Positions 50,881 through 59,831 are shown, counted from the stretch's first letter. The stretch: 64,000 nt of DNA from DATAGZ01 sp036263455 (GCA_036263455.1 DATAGZ010000001.1:164546-228545), one strand, 5' to 3'. Numbers and translations are program-made. The notes: generated by a model not told the origin, from the letters alone.

Positions 50881-52206
50881 CTAGGCGGCCTCTCCTTCCT
50901 TCTTGAAATCCGCACTGGATATTTTTCGCTCGCTCGTCTGGGCGAGATCCAGAATGAAATCGACGATCTTGTCTTCATAAAGCGGCGCGCTCAGCTGACG
51001 AACCGCATCGGGATTATTGCGGTAATAATCGAGCACCTGGCGTTCCTGCCCCGGATAGGCAGCGGCCTGGCTGGCCATTGCCCTGGTTATGTCTTCCTGC
51101 TGGAGCTGGATATTGTTGGTTCGCCCCACCTCCGACAGCAATAAGCCAAGCTTGACCCGCCGCGCCGCGATGGCGCGATATTCCGTCTTCAGCGTCTTCT
51201 CGTCCTTGCCTTCATCGTCGGGATCGAGCCGGCCGGCCTTGCGATCCTCCTCGATCTGTTTCCAGATTGCGGCGAATTCCGCCTCGACCAGGCCCTCGGG
51301 CAGGGTGAAGTCGTGATTTTCGGTCAAGGTGTCGAGCAGCCGGCGCTTGAGGCGCGCGCGCGCAAGCTGGGTATATTCCTTGGCAACCTGTTCGCGCGCA
51401 GACTTCTGGAGGGCGTCGAACGTCTCCATGCCCATCGACTTGGCGAAATCATCATCGAGCTTGGCTGCCTGCTTGATCTGGATATCCTTAACCGTGACAG
51501 CGAACTCCGCCGCTTTGCCGGCGAGCGAGCGAGCGGCGTAATCGGAGGGGAAAGTAACGGCAACGGTTTTGGCGTCGCCCTTCTTGACCCCAACGAGCTG
51601 ATCCTCGAAACCGGGGATAAAACTCTCCGATCCAAGTTCGAGATGATAATCCTCGGCCGAGCCGCCTGGAAATTCCTCGCCGTCGACGCGGCCTACGAAA
51701 TCGATGACCAAAATGTCGCCTTTGGTGCTGATATGTCCTGCCGCTGCCGCTTCGGTCTTCGCCGACCGGCTCGCCAGTCTTTCGAGAACGGCGGTAACCT
51801 CTGCTTCGTCGATGACGACATCGTCGCGCACCAGCTTGAGGGAGGAGAAATCCATCATGGCAATCTCGGGAATAATTTCCATCGCGACTTGAAACTCGAG
51901 GTCTTTGTCATCGGCAAACGAGAGCACCTCCACCTTGGGCTGGGCGGCGGGCCGAAGCTGCTTTTCACTGAGCAGCTTCTCGCTTTCATGCTGGATCGCT
52001 TCGTTGAGCACATCCCCCATCACGCTCTGATGATACCGTTGGCGCAAAACCTGGAGCGGCACCTTGCCGGGCCGGAAGCCCGGCAGCCGGACCTGCCCAC
52101 CGATTTCGGTAAGCTTGCCCTCGACGCGCCTCTTCACTTCGGCAGCGGGAATGGTGATCTTGAACTCGCGTCGTAATCCCTCGGTCAAGGTTTCCACTAC
52201 TTGCAT
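50881..52206 (-). CDS. tig: Trigger factor
   Basis: A 441-residue ribosome-associated chaperone: N-terminal ribosome-binding domain with the signature GFRPGKVPLQVLRQRY (here around residues 43-58), a central FKBP-like peptidyl-prolyl isomerase domain (GDILVIDFVGRVDGEEFPGG near 158), and a C-terminal helical chaperone domain. It holds emerging chains. Upstream lies tRNA-Leu(TAG) only 41 bases away, so it may be co-transcribed. Confidence 0.95.
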   Translation of the reverse strand: MQVVETLTEGLRREFKITIPAAEVKRRVEGKLTEIGGQVRLPGFRPGKVPLQVLRQRYHQSVMGDVLNEAIQHESEKLLSEKQLRPAAQPKVEVLSFADDKDLEFQVAMEIIPEIAMMDFSSLKLVRDDVVIDEAEVTAVLERLASRSAKTEAAAAGHISTKGDILVIDFVGRVDGEEFPGGSAEDYHLELGSESFIPGFEDQLVGVKKGDAKTVAVTFPSDYAARSLAGKAAEFAVTVKDIQIKQAAKLDDDFAKSMGMETFDALQKSAREQVAKEYTQLARARLKRRLLDTLTENHDFTLPEGLVEAEFAAIWKQIEEDRKAGRLDPDDEGKDEKTLKTEYRAIAARRVKLGLLLSEVGRTNNIQLQQEDITRAMASQAAAYPGQERQVLDYYRNNPDAVRQLSAPLYEDKIVDFILDLAQTSERKISSADFKKEGEAA

Positions 52207-52247
52207 GATATTTCAGACCCCACTCTCTGCCTCGTGACAATCATATA

Positions 52248-52332
52248 TGGTGCGGGCGGAGGGATTTGAACCCACACGACCAAAGTCACTGGAACCTAAA
52301 TCCAGCGCGTCTGCCAGTTCCGCCACGCCCGC
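52248..52332 (-). tRNA. tRNA-Leu (anticodon TAG)
   Basis: Minus-strand 85-base class II cloverleaf: acceptor GCGGGCG/CGCCCGC (with discriminator A and encoded CCA at 52248-52250), anticodon stem CTGGA/TCCAG with loop TTTAGGT (anticodon TAG), long variable arm, and T arm GTGGG-TTCAAAT-CCCTC. TAG anticodon identifies leucine. Confidence 0.93.
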
Positions 52333-52386
52333 CCTTGCCGCGGGTGTATAGCATATTATGGTTCCCCGAAAAGGGAAAAGAGGGTG

Positions 52387-52992
52387 TTAGCCGCGCCAGA
52401 CAAGCCAGGCATTCGTCACCATGATGATTCCGACGGCCATGTCGAAGACTTGCCAGGCACGTTCACGGCGAAATACCGGACCGAGCAAGCTCGAACCGAA
52501 GGCCAGGGCAAAAAACCACAGGAACGACGCCGCTATCGCGCCGGCGATATAAAACCATCGTGCTGGTAGGGGTAAGGTAACGGCAATACCTCCGATTACC
52601 ACGCTTGTATCCAACCAAGCATGAGGGTTGAGCAGCGAAAAGCCCACCGCCATGGCAAGAATAGCGCCAGCGCTTTGCGACGATTGTAGGGCAGACACGT
52701 CCAGATGGCGCCGCTTGCGGCTTCGCCAGAGCGCGGACAGGCCATAGGTCAACAGGAAAAGCGTCCCCGCCCAGCGCGCGAGGATCACAAACGCGGGCAG
52801 TCGCGTGATGATATAGCCAAGCCCGATCGCACCCACCGCGATGAGCATGGTGTCGCCCAGTGCGGAAACGAGCGCGACCAGGAAGCGGTTCTGGCGCAGG
52901 ATGCCTTGGCGCATGACAAACGCATTTTGCGCGCCGATGGCAAGGATCAGCGCAAACCCCAGCCCAAGGCCACGCAGGAAGAAATCGATCAC
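52387..52992 (-). CDS. LysE/ArgO-family amino acid exporter
   Basis: A 201-residue membrane protein with six predicted helices of the LysE family. The first helix (LRGLGLGFALILAIGAQNAFV) ends in the family motif GAQNAFVMRQG, and PHAWLDTSVVIGG and the C-terminal helix match ArgO/LysE. It probably exports basic amino acids, most often arginine or lysine. It overlaps nnr by 4 bases, so it ends the cofactor operon. No LysG-type regulator is adjacent. Confidence 0.88.
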   Translation of the reverse strand: MIDFFLRGLGLGFALILAIGAQNAFVMRQGILRQNRFLVALVSALGDTMLIAVGAIGLGYIITRLPAFVILARWAGTLFLLTYGLSALWRSRKRRHLDVSALQSSQSAGAILAMAVGFSLLNPHAWLDTSVVIGGIAVTLPLPARWFYIAGAIAASFLWFFALAFGSSLLGPVFRRERAWQVFDMAVGIIMVTNAWLVWRG

Positions 52993-54395
52993 TTTCTTTT
53001 CAGGATGGCGGGCAGATGCTCAACGATGTCCTCTGCGATCGTGCCCGCCCCCAGTTCGATACCGGCCTGGCCATGGAGTGCGCAGGCGGCGCAGGCAGCC
53101 TCGAATCCATCCATGCCCTGGGCAAGCAGAGAGAGGATCATGCCGGCCAGGACATCGCCCGAGCCGGCGGTGGCCAGGGCAGATGACGCGTTCACATTCA
53201 CCCTGGCCTCGCCATTGGGCGCGGCGATCACCGTATCCGCCCCCTTGAGAACGATGACCGCGCCGGTTTGGTCCGCTGCCCACTGCGCCTGGGCGATCTT
53301 GCCTCCGCCAAGCTTGGGAAACATCCGGGCGAATTCGCCCGGATGCGGCGTGAGAATCAAGGTCGCGTCCGGCCGCGCCTTGATGTCGGGGAAGAGCGCG
53401 CCGCCATCCAGGACGAGCTTGGACGCTCCAGCCAGCGCCGCCTCGACGAAGGGCCTGACATTTGGTCCCCAGCCGCTGCCCACCAAGACGGCGCCGAGGC
53501 GGGGATCTTCCAGCAGCGCCTTCCATTCCGACGGATGGCTCGCCCGATGAAAGACCACGCCCGGCTGAATCCCGATATGCAGATGCTGGACCGCCTGATT
53601 CCCTGCCACAGCCACCATGCCTGCCCCCATGCGCCGGGCGGCCTTGGCAGCGAGTGCCGCCGCGCCCGGCATGTGCGCGCTGCTCAGCACCATCGCATAG
53701 CCCCGCTCGTATTTGTGCGCGGTGGGCGCGGGACGCGACAGGCGTGGCGGACCGTTGACCCTTACTTTGGGCGCAGGAACATGCAACCCAACATCGGCAA
53801 TGATCGTCTCGCCGGCATGCTGGCGACCCGGGTAGAGGATGTGGCCCGGCTTGAGAGCGGAAAAAGTCATCGTCGCGTCGGCCTCGATCGCGCAGCCCAT
53901 CACCCGCCCGGTATCCGATTGGATGCCGCTCGCGATATCCACGGCGAGCACCGGGAGAGATGAACCATTGATCCGCTCAATCGCCGCGCGGTATTCGCCC
54001 TCGATCATGCGGGCGAGGCCGATGCCAAACAAAGCGTCGATAATAACGGGCTCGTGAGCCAGGAGTGGCTCAGCCTCCTGCCAGGAAGCCACCGGACCCG
54101 CAAACAGGCGCGCGGCCCTGGCGGCTTCTCCACGATAGGCCGAGAGCGGTTGAAAGAGGACAACGCCCTCCAGCATGTCGGCTTCGAGCAGGTGGCGCGC
54201 CGCGACGAGCCCGTCTCCACCATTGTTGCCTGGTCCGGCCAGCACAACGAACGACCGTTTGGGCCAACGCATCGACACCATACGCGCGACCGCCGCACCC
54301 GCCTTCTCCATGAGGCCGAAGAGATCCGGCACGCGTGCTTCCGCCGCGCGAATCTCGGCTTCCGTGAGAATAGCTTTGCCTTCGATGCCGCTCAT
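52989..54395 (-). CDS. nnr: Bifunctional NAD(P)H-hydrate epimerase/dehydratase
   Basis: A 468-residue fused protein. N-terminal YjeF/NnrE epimerase domain contains VLAGPGNNGGDGLVAARHL near residue 50; C-terminal ADP-dependent dehydratase (NnrD, ribokinase-like) contains ILTPHPGEFARMF near residue 345 and SALATAGSGDVLAGMI near 405. It repairs damaged NADH/NADPH hydrates. The fusion of the two activities is common. The lysE gene overlaps its 3' end by 4 bases. Confidence 0.95.
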   Translation of the reverse strand: MSGIEGKAILTEAEIRAAEARVPDLFGLMEKAGAAVARMVSMRWPKRSFVVLAGPGNNGGDGLVAARHLLEADMLEGVVLFQPLSAYRGEAARAARLFAGPVASWQEAEPLLAHEPVIIDALFGIGLARMIEGEYRAAIERINGSSLPVLAVDIASGIQSDTGRVMGCAIEADATMTFSALKPGHILYPGRQHAGETIIADVGLHVPAPKVRVNGPPRLSRPAPTAHKYERGYAMVLSSAHMPGAAALAAKAARRMGAGMVAVAGNQAVQHLHIGIQPGVVFHRASHPSEWKALLEDPRLGAVLVGSGWGPNVRPFVEAALAGASKLVLDGGALFPDIKARPDATLILTPHPGEFARMFPKLGGGKIAQAQWAADQTGAVIVLKGADTVIAAPNGEARVNVNASSALATAGSGDVLAGMILSLLAQGMDGFEAACAACALHGQAGIELGAGTIAEDIVEHLPAILKRK

Positions 54396-54422
54396 GCGCC
54401 AGCTTCACCAGAGCGCGCGCGA

Positions 54423-54842
54423 TCAGTCAAGCCGGCGCTCGAAATTCACGATACGCACGGTCGTGGCCTTCACGCCCAGGACATCATCGGCAATACTTTG
54501 CAGACGCATTTCGAAGAAGGCGGGGTCGAGATCGCCCTCGGCGGCGATCCGATGGGTGGCGATATCGGAAAGGTCGCGCAAAAAATGGTCCTGGAGGACT
54601 GGCAAATTCTTGCGCACGCTGGCCTCTTTCTCGGGACTATCGAAGAGCAGGCTTATCTGGACATAAAGAGATCCCTTGGGCACGCCATTGCCGAGGATGG
54701 AAACCGGCAGAACCGGCAAATCGATTTTGCTAACGTAGGATGGCTGGGGCGGTACCGGCGCGAGGGCCGGGCGCAAGAAGAAATAGGCCGCCGCCCCCGC
54801 GACGATCACCAGGACCAGGAGCAGGGCGAGGATCTTTTTCAT
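54423..54842 (-). CDS. FliL-like single-pass membrane protein
   Basis: A 139-residue protein with a hydrophobic N-terminal segment (MKKILALLLVLVIVAGAAAYFF, residues 1-22) that may anchor or signal, a proline-rich linker, and an extracytoplasmic domain (VSKIDLPVLPVSILGNG, FDSPEKEASVRKNLPVLQD). The topology and KGSLYVQISLLFDS region resemble FliL, which stabilises flagellar stators, but no flagellar gene is in the window. It overlaps the thiL stop by 4 bases, so it is translated with a thiamine gene. Function uncertain. Confidence 0.65.
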   Translation of the reverse strand: MKKILALLLVLVIVAGAAAYFFLRPALAPVPPQPSYVSKIDLPVLPVSILGNGVPKGSLYVQISLLFDSPEKEASVRKNLPVLQDHFLRDLSDIATHRIAAEGDLDPAFFEMRLQSIADDVLGVKATTVRIVNFERRLD

Positions 54843-55798
54843 CCGAACCGATGCCGATATCCCGAACGGGTGAAAGCCAGCGCCTCTCCGCTACGGTCGC
54901 GCACGCTTACTCCTTCGCCGGGTTCGATCGCGCCGATCACCGTCAGGGAGGTGGCGCAAGCACGCGCAATCTTAGCGGCAACTTCGATATGCGCGGGCGG
55001 TATGGTCATGAGAATTTCATAATCGTCGCCGCCGGTCAGCAGCGCCTCGCGCCAGGCGGGATCGGCCGATGCAAGGGGGATTTCCTCGAGCTCGAGCCGA
55101 ACGTGGCAGGAAGATGCCTGGGCAAGATGCGTGCAATCGCCGATCAGGCCATCGGAAATATCCATCGTCGCGTGAAGCAGGCCATTACGCACCAGCTCCT
55201 GGCCAAGCCGGAGCCGCGGCTGCGGCACGCGGTATTTCTCGATGAGCGCCGCGCGGCGAACGGGATCGGGCTCCGCATATCGATTTTGCAGCAAGGCCAG
55301 GCCGAGCACGCCTTCGCCCAGAACGCCGCTCATGGCGACCTTGTCGCCGATGCGCGCATTTCCCCGGCGCGGCATTCCGGCGGGTGCGGTCCCCAAGAAT
55401 GTCACGCCCAAGGTGATGGCGCCGCGGTGAACGATGGTATCGCCGCCCAGGAGGGCGCATCCATATTCCTCCTGGTCCCGCGCCAGCCCTGCGGCGAACG
55501 AGGCGATCCAGGATTCGGCCACGGTGCGCGGGAAGGCCGCGTTCAGCACATATCCGAACGGCTGGCATCCTTTGGCAGCGAGATCGGAAAGATTGACCCG
55601 CAGCAATTTCCGGGCGACGCTGTCGGGCGGGTCGTCAGACAGGAAATGGACGCCCTCAGCGATCATATCCGTCTTGACGACCATCTCGCGGCCCTCGGGC
55701 ACCGGCACGCTCGCGACATCATCTCGCAAGCCAACCGCGCCGGGCGCGCTCAGCGGCGCGAAATAGGTGCGGATCAGGTCGAACTCATCAAGAGCCAC
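54839..55798 (-). CDS. thiL: Thiamine-monophosphate kinase
   Basis: A 319-residue kinase of the PurM/ThiL-like superfamily: LRDDVASVPVPEGREMVVKTDMIAEG with the early Asp ligand, ALLGGDTIVHRGAITLG and GGDDYEILMTIPP near the C-terminal half. It phosphorylates thiamine monophosphate to the active diphosphate cofactor. Start overlaps nusB by 11 bases; stop overlaps the FliL-like gene by 4 bases. Confidence 0.95.
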   Translation of the reverse strand: MALDEFDLIRTYFAPLSAPGAVGLRDDVASVPVPEGREMVVKTDMIAEGVHFLSDDPPDSVARKLLRVNLSDLAAKGCQPFGYVLNAAFPRTVAESWIASFAAGLARDQEEYGCALLGGDTIVHRGAITLGVTFLGTAPAGMPRRGNARIGDKVAMSGVLGEGVLGLALLQNRYAEPDPVRRAALIEKYRVPQPRLRLGQELVRNGLLHATMDISDGLIGDCTHLAQASSCHVRLELEEIPLASADPAWREALLTGGDDYEILMTIPPAHIEVAAKIARACATSLTVIGAIEPGEGVSVRDRSGEALAFTRSGYRHRFG

Positions 55799-56267
55799 GG
55801 GGGGCGCCTATCTCCTCGGGCCGCACCTCGTGCGCAAGCCGGTCAAGCACGCCATTTACTATCCCGGTTTCCGCGGCGGAAAAGAAGGAATCGGACAGGC
55901 CCGTATATTCATCGATCGTGACCCGGGGCGGAATGTCCTGGCGGTGCGCGAGCTCATAGGCGCCGCAGCGCAGGATAACCTGGAGAAGGATGTCCAGGCG
56001 TCCCAGCTCGTATTTCGGTTTCAGCGCGACGTCGAGGAGGCGATCGATATTCCCGCTTTCCCGCAAAACGCCGCGCACAAGATCGATGAAGAGGGCGCCG
56101 TCGGCGCGCGGCAGCTTGAATTCCTCCATGCCCGGGCTGGGGGCTCGCGCGCCATACTCGGCAATCATCGACTCGGCTGTGTGGCGCGTGAAGGTCTGCT
56201 CATAGAGTGCCTGGGCGGCAAACAGTCGCGCGACCTGGCGCGGAGATATGGGTTTGTTCTTCGCCAT
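55788..56267 (-). CDS. nusB: Transcription antitermination factor NusB
   Basis: A 159-residue all-helical protein. VARLFAAQALYEQTFT at the start and DRLLDVALKPKYELGRLDILLQVILRCGAYEL, later VTIDEYTGLSDSFFSAAETGIVNGVLD, are NusB signatures (TIDEY-L contact region). It binds boxA RNA with S10 for rRNA antitermination. Placement behind ribH is the classic ribH-nusB pairing. ATG 56267 abuts the ribH stop by one base. Confidence 0.95.
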   Translation of the reverse strand: MAKNKPISPRQVARLFAAQALYEQTFTRHTAESMIAEYGARAPSPGMEEFKLPRADGALFIDLVRGVLRESGNIDRLLDVALKPKYELGRLDILLQVILRCGAYELAHRQDIPPRVTIDEYTGLSDSFFSAAETGIVNGVLDRLAHEVRPEEIGAPRGS

Positions 56268-56692
56268 TACGTCCAGCGCCGCCGGAGCGCAATCATGGCG
56301 AGGCAGGCGCGCGCCGCCTCGCCTCCCTTATCCTTGCGGTCGGCCCGCGCGCGGGCCCAGGCCTGGTCCTCGTCCTCGACGGTCAGGATCCCGTTGCCGA
56401 TAGCCAGACCATGTACGAGGACGAGATCCATCAGGCCGCGGGCACTCTCCTGGGCGACGATATCGAAATGCGCGGTTTCGCCGCGAATAACGCAGCCAAG
56501 CGCGAGGTATCCATCATAGGCGGCCTTGGCGAGATGGGCCATGCGGATGGCCCCCGGAATCTCGAGCGCGCCGGGAACGGCCAGGCGCTCATACTCAGCA
56601 CCCGCGGCACGCAGCGCGGCCTCTGCTCCGGCGAATTGCGCCTCGGCAATATCGTGATAAAAGCGCGCCTCGATGATCAGGACGCGCGTCAT
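56267..56692 (-). CDS. ribH: 6,7-Dimethyl-8-ribityllumazine synthase
   Basis: A 141-residue subunit of lumazine synthase. VPGALEIPGAIRMA matches the substrate-binding motif, VIRGETAHFDIVAQESARGL carries the active-site His, and LAIGNGILTVED is standard. It condenses DHBP with the pyrimidine to give ribityllumazine, taking DHBP from RibB. It overlaps ribB by 4 bases and nusB by one. Confidence 0.95.
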   Translation of the reverse strand: MTRVLIIEARFYHDIAEAQFAGAEAALRAAGAEYERLAVPGALEIPGAIRMAHLAKAAYDGYLALGCVIRGETAHFDIVAQESARGLMDLVLVHGLAIGNGILTVEDEDQAWARARADRKDKGGEAARACLAMIALRRRWT

Positions 56693-57804
56693 GACGGTTT
56701 GAGCCGGATCGGGCGTTCCTCGACGACCGTAAGATCATAACCTTCGAGGCCGATGATCGTCTTCCTGCGGTTGGTGAGGAGGATCATGCGACGCACGCCG
56801 AGATCGAGGAGAATCTGCGCACCGATACCGTAATCCCTCAGCTCGGGCGTAGGCAGGGCCGGCCCTTCGCGTGACCGAACGGCGTCTGAAAGGGCGGTTG
56901 GCATGGCCTCGCGCAGAACGACAATGACGCCGCGACCCTGTGCGCCGATCATGCGCATGGCATTCTGGAGCTCGCCCGCGCGCGCGCTGTGTTTATCGCC
57001 CAGCATGTCATCGAGAATGCTGAGCGCGTGCATGCGCACCAGAACCGGATCATCGCCGCCGATATCGCCTTTGACCAACACCAGATGCTCGGCATGGGCA
57101 ATCGTGTTCGTATAGACGAACAGCTTGAAGGCGCCGCCATGTTCGCTCACGAAATCCGACTCGAGCGTGCGCTGGACGATATGATCATAGCGACGCCGAT
57201 AGGCGATGAGATCGCTGATCGTACCGATCTTGAGGTTGTGGAACTGCGCGAACCGTATCAGATCGTCGCGTCGCGCCATGGTTCCGTCTTCATTGAGAAT
57301 TTCGCAGATCGCGCCCGCCGGGTTCAGGCCGGCGAGCCGCGCGATATCGACCGCGGCCTCGGTGTGCCCCGCACGGACCAGCACGCCGCCGTCGCGCGCT
57401 ACGAGGGGAAAGATGTGCCCCGGCGTGACGATATCGCCTTGTCCCTTGGCCGGATCGATGGCGACCGCAATAGTTTGCGCGCGATCCTGAGCGGAGATCC
57501 CGGTCGTAACGCCTTCGCGCGCTTCGATCGACACGGTGAAGGCGGTCTGGTGGCGCGTGCCATTGTGCCGCGACATGAGGGAAAGGCCGAGTTCCTCGAC
57601 GCGCTTGCGTTCGAGCGCGAGACAGATGAGGCCTCGGCCATGCTTGGCCATGAAATTGACCGTCTGGGCCGTGACCATCTGAGCCGGAATGACGAGATCG
57701 CCTTCGTTCTCGCGCTCTTCGTTATCGACGAGAATGAACATCTTGCCCTTGCGCGCTTCCTCGATCAGCTCGGGAATCGGGGATACGACGTCTTCAAAAT
57801 CCAT
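56689..57804 (-). CDS. ribB: DHBP synthase fused to a zinc-less GTP cyclohydrolase II-like domain (RibBX type)
   Basis: A 371-residue protein. The N-terminal 200 residues are intact 3,4-dihydroxy-2-butanone-4-phosphate synthase: DNEERENEGDLVI, KHGRGLICLAL, SRHNGTRHQTAF and RAGHTEAAVDIARLAGL. The rest aligns with GTP cyclohydrolase II, but the Zn(II) cysteines (C-x10-C-x-C in canonical RibA) are replaced: VRMHALSILDDMLGDKHS has no cysteine. The GCHII half is therefore predicted inactive, as in RibBX proteins; a separate RibA must supply GTP cyclohydrolase II. The start overlaps ribE by 11 bases. Confidence 0.92.
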   Translation of the reverse strand: MDFEDVVSPIPELIEEARKGKMFILVDNEERENEGDLVIPAQMVTAQTVNFMAKHGRGLICLALERKRVEELGLSLMSRHNGTRHQTAFTVSIEAREGVTTGISAQDRAQTIAVAIDPAKGQGDIVTPGHIFPLVARDGGVLVRAGHTEAAVDIARLAGLNPAGAICEILNEDGTMARRDDLIRFAQFHNLKIGTISDLIAYRRRYDHIVQRTLESDFVSEHGGAFKLFVYTNTIAHAEHLVLVKGDIGGDDPVLVRMHALSILDDMLGDKHSARAGELQNAMRMIGAQGRGVIVVLREAMPTALSDAVRSREGPALPTPELRDYGIGAQILLDLGVRRMILLTNRRKTIIGLEGYDLTVVEERPIRLKPS

Positions 57805-58387
57805 GTGTCTCTCTTAGCCGGGCAACATAGCGCGCGATACCGTCGATTTCCAGATTTACCGCGGCACCCGGCGCGAGCGCTCCGAGCGTGGTCTTTTCCA
57901 CCGTGATCGGAATGAGCCCCACGCCGAAACGGGTGCGCGCAACGTAATTCACGGTAAGGGACACGCCGTCGATTGTAATAGACCCCTTTGTCGCGATGAA
58001 AGGGGCAAGATCGGAAGGCGCCTCGACCTCGAGCAGCAGCGTGCCGTCTTTTTCCTCGCGAGCGGTGATATGGCCTACGCCATCGACATGACCCGTGACG
58101 AAATGGCCGCCCAGTTCGTCGCCCACGCGCAGCGCGCGCTCGAGATTTACTGCCTGTCCTTCATGCCACGAACCGAGCGTGGTCACCCGCCGAGTCTCGT
58201 GCCCCGCTTCGAATTCCAACAATCCTTGCGTCTTGCCGACGATGCTGAGGCAGATCCCGTTGCAGGCCACCGAGGCGCCCAGCGTCATGTCGGCCGTTTC
58301 ATACGCGGTCCGGATGTCGAGCCGCCATATCTCGCCCCTGGTAAGACGGATAAGCGTGCCGCGATCGGTGACGATGCCGGTGAACAT
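57794..58387 (-). CDS. ribE: Riboflavin synthase, alpha subunit
   Basis: A 197-residue protein with two lumazine-binding barrel repeats, the first opening MFTGIVTDRGTL and the second around LGGHFVTGHVDGVGHI. Catalytic motifs include NGICLSIV and VSLTVNY. It dismutates two lumazine molecules into riboflavin. First of the minus-strand run ribE-ribB-ribH-nusB-thiL; about 150 bases separate it from ccmC. No FMN riboswitch was seen in that leader. Confidence 0.95.
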   Translation of the reverse strand: MFTGIVTDRGTLIRLTRGEIWRLDIRTAYETADMTLGASVACNGICLSIVGKTQGLLEFEAGHETRRVTTLGSWHEGQAVNLERALRVGDELGGHFVTGHVDGVGHITAREEKDGTLLLEVEAPSDLAPFIATKGSITIDGVSLTVNYVARTRFGVGLIPITVEKTTLGALAPGAAVNLEIDGIARYVARLRETHGF

Positions 58388-58535
58388 GCTCGTATATAAC
58401 GATTATCCCCGGAGGGAGCCAGACAGATAATTGATGAAGGGGCGCGCGTGAATTCATGCACCCAATACCGCCTCGCTTGGCACCGCGTGTACCATGCGGG
58501 TTCCGTTTTGTCGGGCTTTTGTTTATAAGGCGGCC

Positions 58536-59225
58536 ATGTTCGCTCTCGCCAATCCGGGGAAGTTCCTCCGGCTTGCCAATCTTCTCGAACCCTGGCTCAA
58601 GGTAGCGACCCCGCTTGCTTTCGCGCTGGGCCTGTACCTGGCGCTTTTCGCCAGCCCGCCCGATTACCAGCAGGGCGATACCGTGCGCATCATGTATGTC
58701 CACGTGCCAAGCGCGTGGCTGGCCATGAGTCTGTATTTCGCCATCGGTCTCGCCAGCGCGACGGGGTTGATCTGGCGGCACCGTCTCGCTTTTTTCGCGG
58801 CCCAGGCGCTTTCCCCCTTGGGAGCGGGCCTGACCGTCCTCGCCTTGATTTCGGGCGCCCTGTGGGGGCGGCCGATGTGGGGGGCTTATTGGGTATGGGA
58901 TGCGCGGCTGACCTCCTTCCTGCTGCTGCTCTTTCTTTATATCGGGCATATTGTCCTGACCCATGCCTTCGATCAACGCGAGCGCGGGGAACAGGCGGCG
59001 GCGATCATCGCCATCGTCGGCATGATAAACCTCCCTATCATTAAATTTTCGGTGGAATGGTGGAATACCCTGCACCAGGGCGCAAGCCTGCTGCGCCTCG
59101 GCGGTCCGACGATCGACGGCGCCTTCCTTTGGCCGCTCGGCGTCATGGCGCTGGCCTTCCATCTTTATGTCGCGCTTCTGTTTTTGTGGCGGATGCGTAT
59201 CCTGATCCTCGAGGCACGCGGATGA
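58536..59225 (+). CDS. ccmC: Heme ABC transporter permease CcmC
   Basis: A 229-residue membrane protein with six predicted helices and the tryptophan-rich WWD motif seen as WGAYWVWDARLTS near residue 115, flanked by conserved histidines (YVHVPSAW, and TLHQGASL). CcmC loads haem onto CcmE at the periplasmic face. ATG 58536 is used; a preceding in-frame ATG at 58494 is unlikely. The region before it shows TATAAG 8 bases upstream of the ATG. First gene of ccmCDEFGHI. Confidence 0.94.
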   Translation: MFALANPGKFLRLANLLEPWLKVATPLAFALGLYLALFASPPDYQQGDTVRIMYVHVPSAWLAMSLYFAIGLASATGLIWRHRLAFFAAQALSPLGAGLTVLALISGALWGRPMWGAYWVWDARLTSFLLLLFLYIGHIVLTHAFDQRERGEQAAAIIAIVGMINLPIIKFSVEWWNTLHQGASLLRLGGPTIDGAFLWPLGVMALAFHLYVALLFLWRMRILILEARG

Positions 59226-59362
59226 ACGCCCTTCTCCACATGCCGTATGCGGAATTCATCTGGCCGGTCTATGGCGCGGGAATTGTCGTGCTGGGCGTCA
59301 TGGGCGTGCTCGCGCGCCTCGACCTGCGGCGCGCGCAAAGGCGTAGGCGCGATGAAACCTAA
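59222..59362 (+). CDS. ccmD: Heme exporter protein CcmD
   Basis: A 46-residue single-pass protein: helix FIWPVYGAGIVVLGVMGVLA with a positively charged cytoplasmic C-terminus (RRAQRRRRDET). Typical CcmD size and topology. It stabilises CcmC and releases holo-CcmE. Overlaps ccmC by 4 and ccmE by 11 bases. Confidence 0.9.
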   Translation: MNALLHMPYAEFIWPVYGAGIVVLGVMGVLARLDLRRAQRRRRDET

Positions 59363-59831
59363 GCATCGCCGCGCGCTCGCGCTCTGCGCGACGCTCCTGC
59401 TCATAGGCGCAGCTGCTTTCATCATGCTGCGCGCGCTCAATGACAAGCTCGTCTTCTACTATACGCCGGCGGCAGTCCCGGCCGGCTATCGCGCGGACGG
59501 CCGCGCCTTCCGTCTCGGCGGCCTGGTCGCCAAGGGCTCGCTGCAATCCTCGCCTGACCGTCAGACCTATGTGTTCGTTGTCACCGATTACCATGCCCGA
59601 GTGGGGGTGCGCTATCGCGGCCTGTTGCCAGACCTGTTCCGCGAAGGTCAAGGCGTCGTGGCCGATGGGAATTTCGATCCCGCCTCGGGCATTTTCATGG
59701 CCCGCACCGTTCTCGCCAAGCATGATGAAAAATACGTGCCGCCTGCCGTACCCCATACTCCCGCGCACCGTGCCCGCCTTCAAGGCCGCGCGGAGCGGCT
59801 GGAAGCCTTTGGAAAAGCTCTCCAGCCATGA
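59352..59831 (+). CDS. ccmE: Cytochrome c maturation haem chaperone CcmE
   Basis: A 159-residue periplasmic haem chaperone. N-terminal anchor is about residues 7-27; the haem-binding histidine is in LAKHDEKYVPP near the C-terminus, exactly the CcmE context. FRLGGLVAKGSLQ and VRYRGLLPDLFREGQGVVA are family signatures. The C-terminal tail is shorter than in E. coli. It carries haem from CcmC to CcmF. Confidence 0.94.
   Translation: MKPKHRRALALCATLLLIGAAAFIMLRALNDKLVFYYTPAAVPAGYRADGRAFRLGGLVAKGSLQSSPDRQTYVFVVTDYHARVGVRYRGLLPDLFREGQGVVADGNFDPASGIFMARTVLAKHDEKYVPPAVPHTPAHRARLQGRAERLEAFGKALQP

Noticed and set aside
58388..58535. FMN riboswitch before ribE
   Set aside because: The leader is too short and no conserved FMN-element stems are visible.
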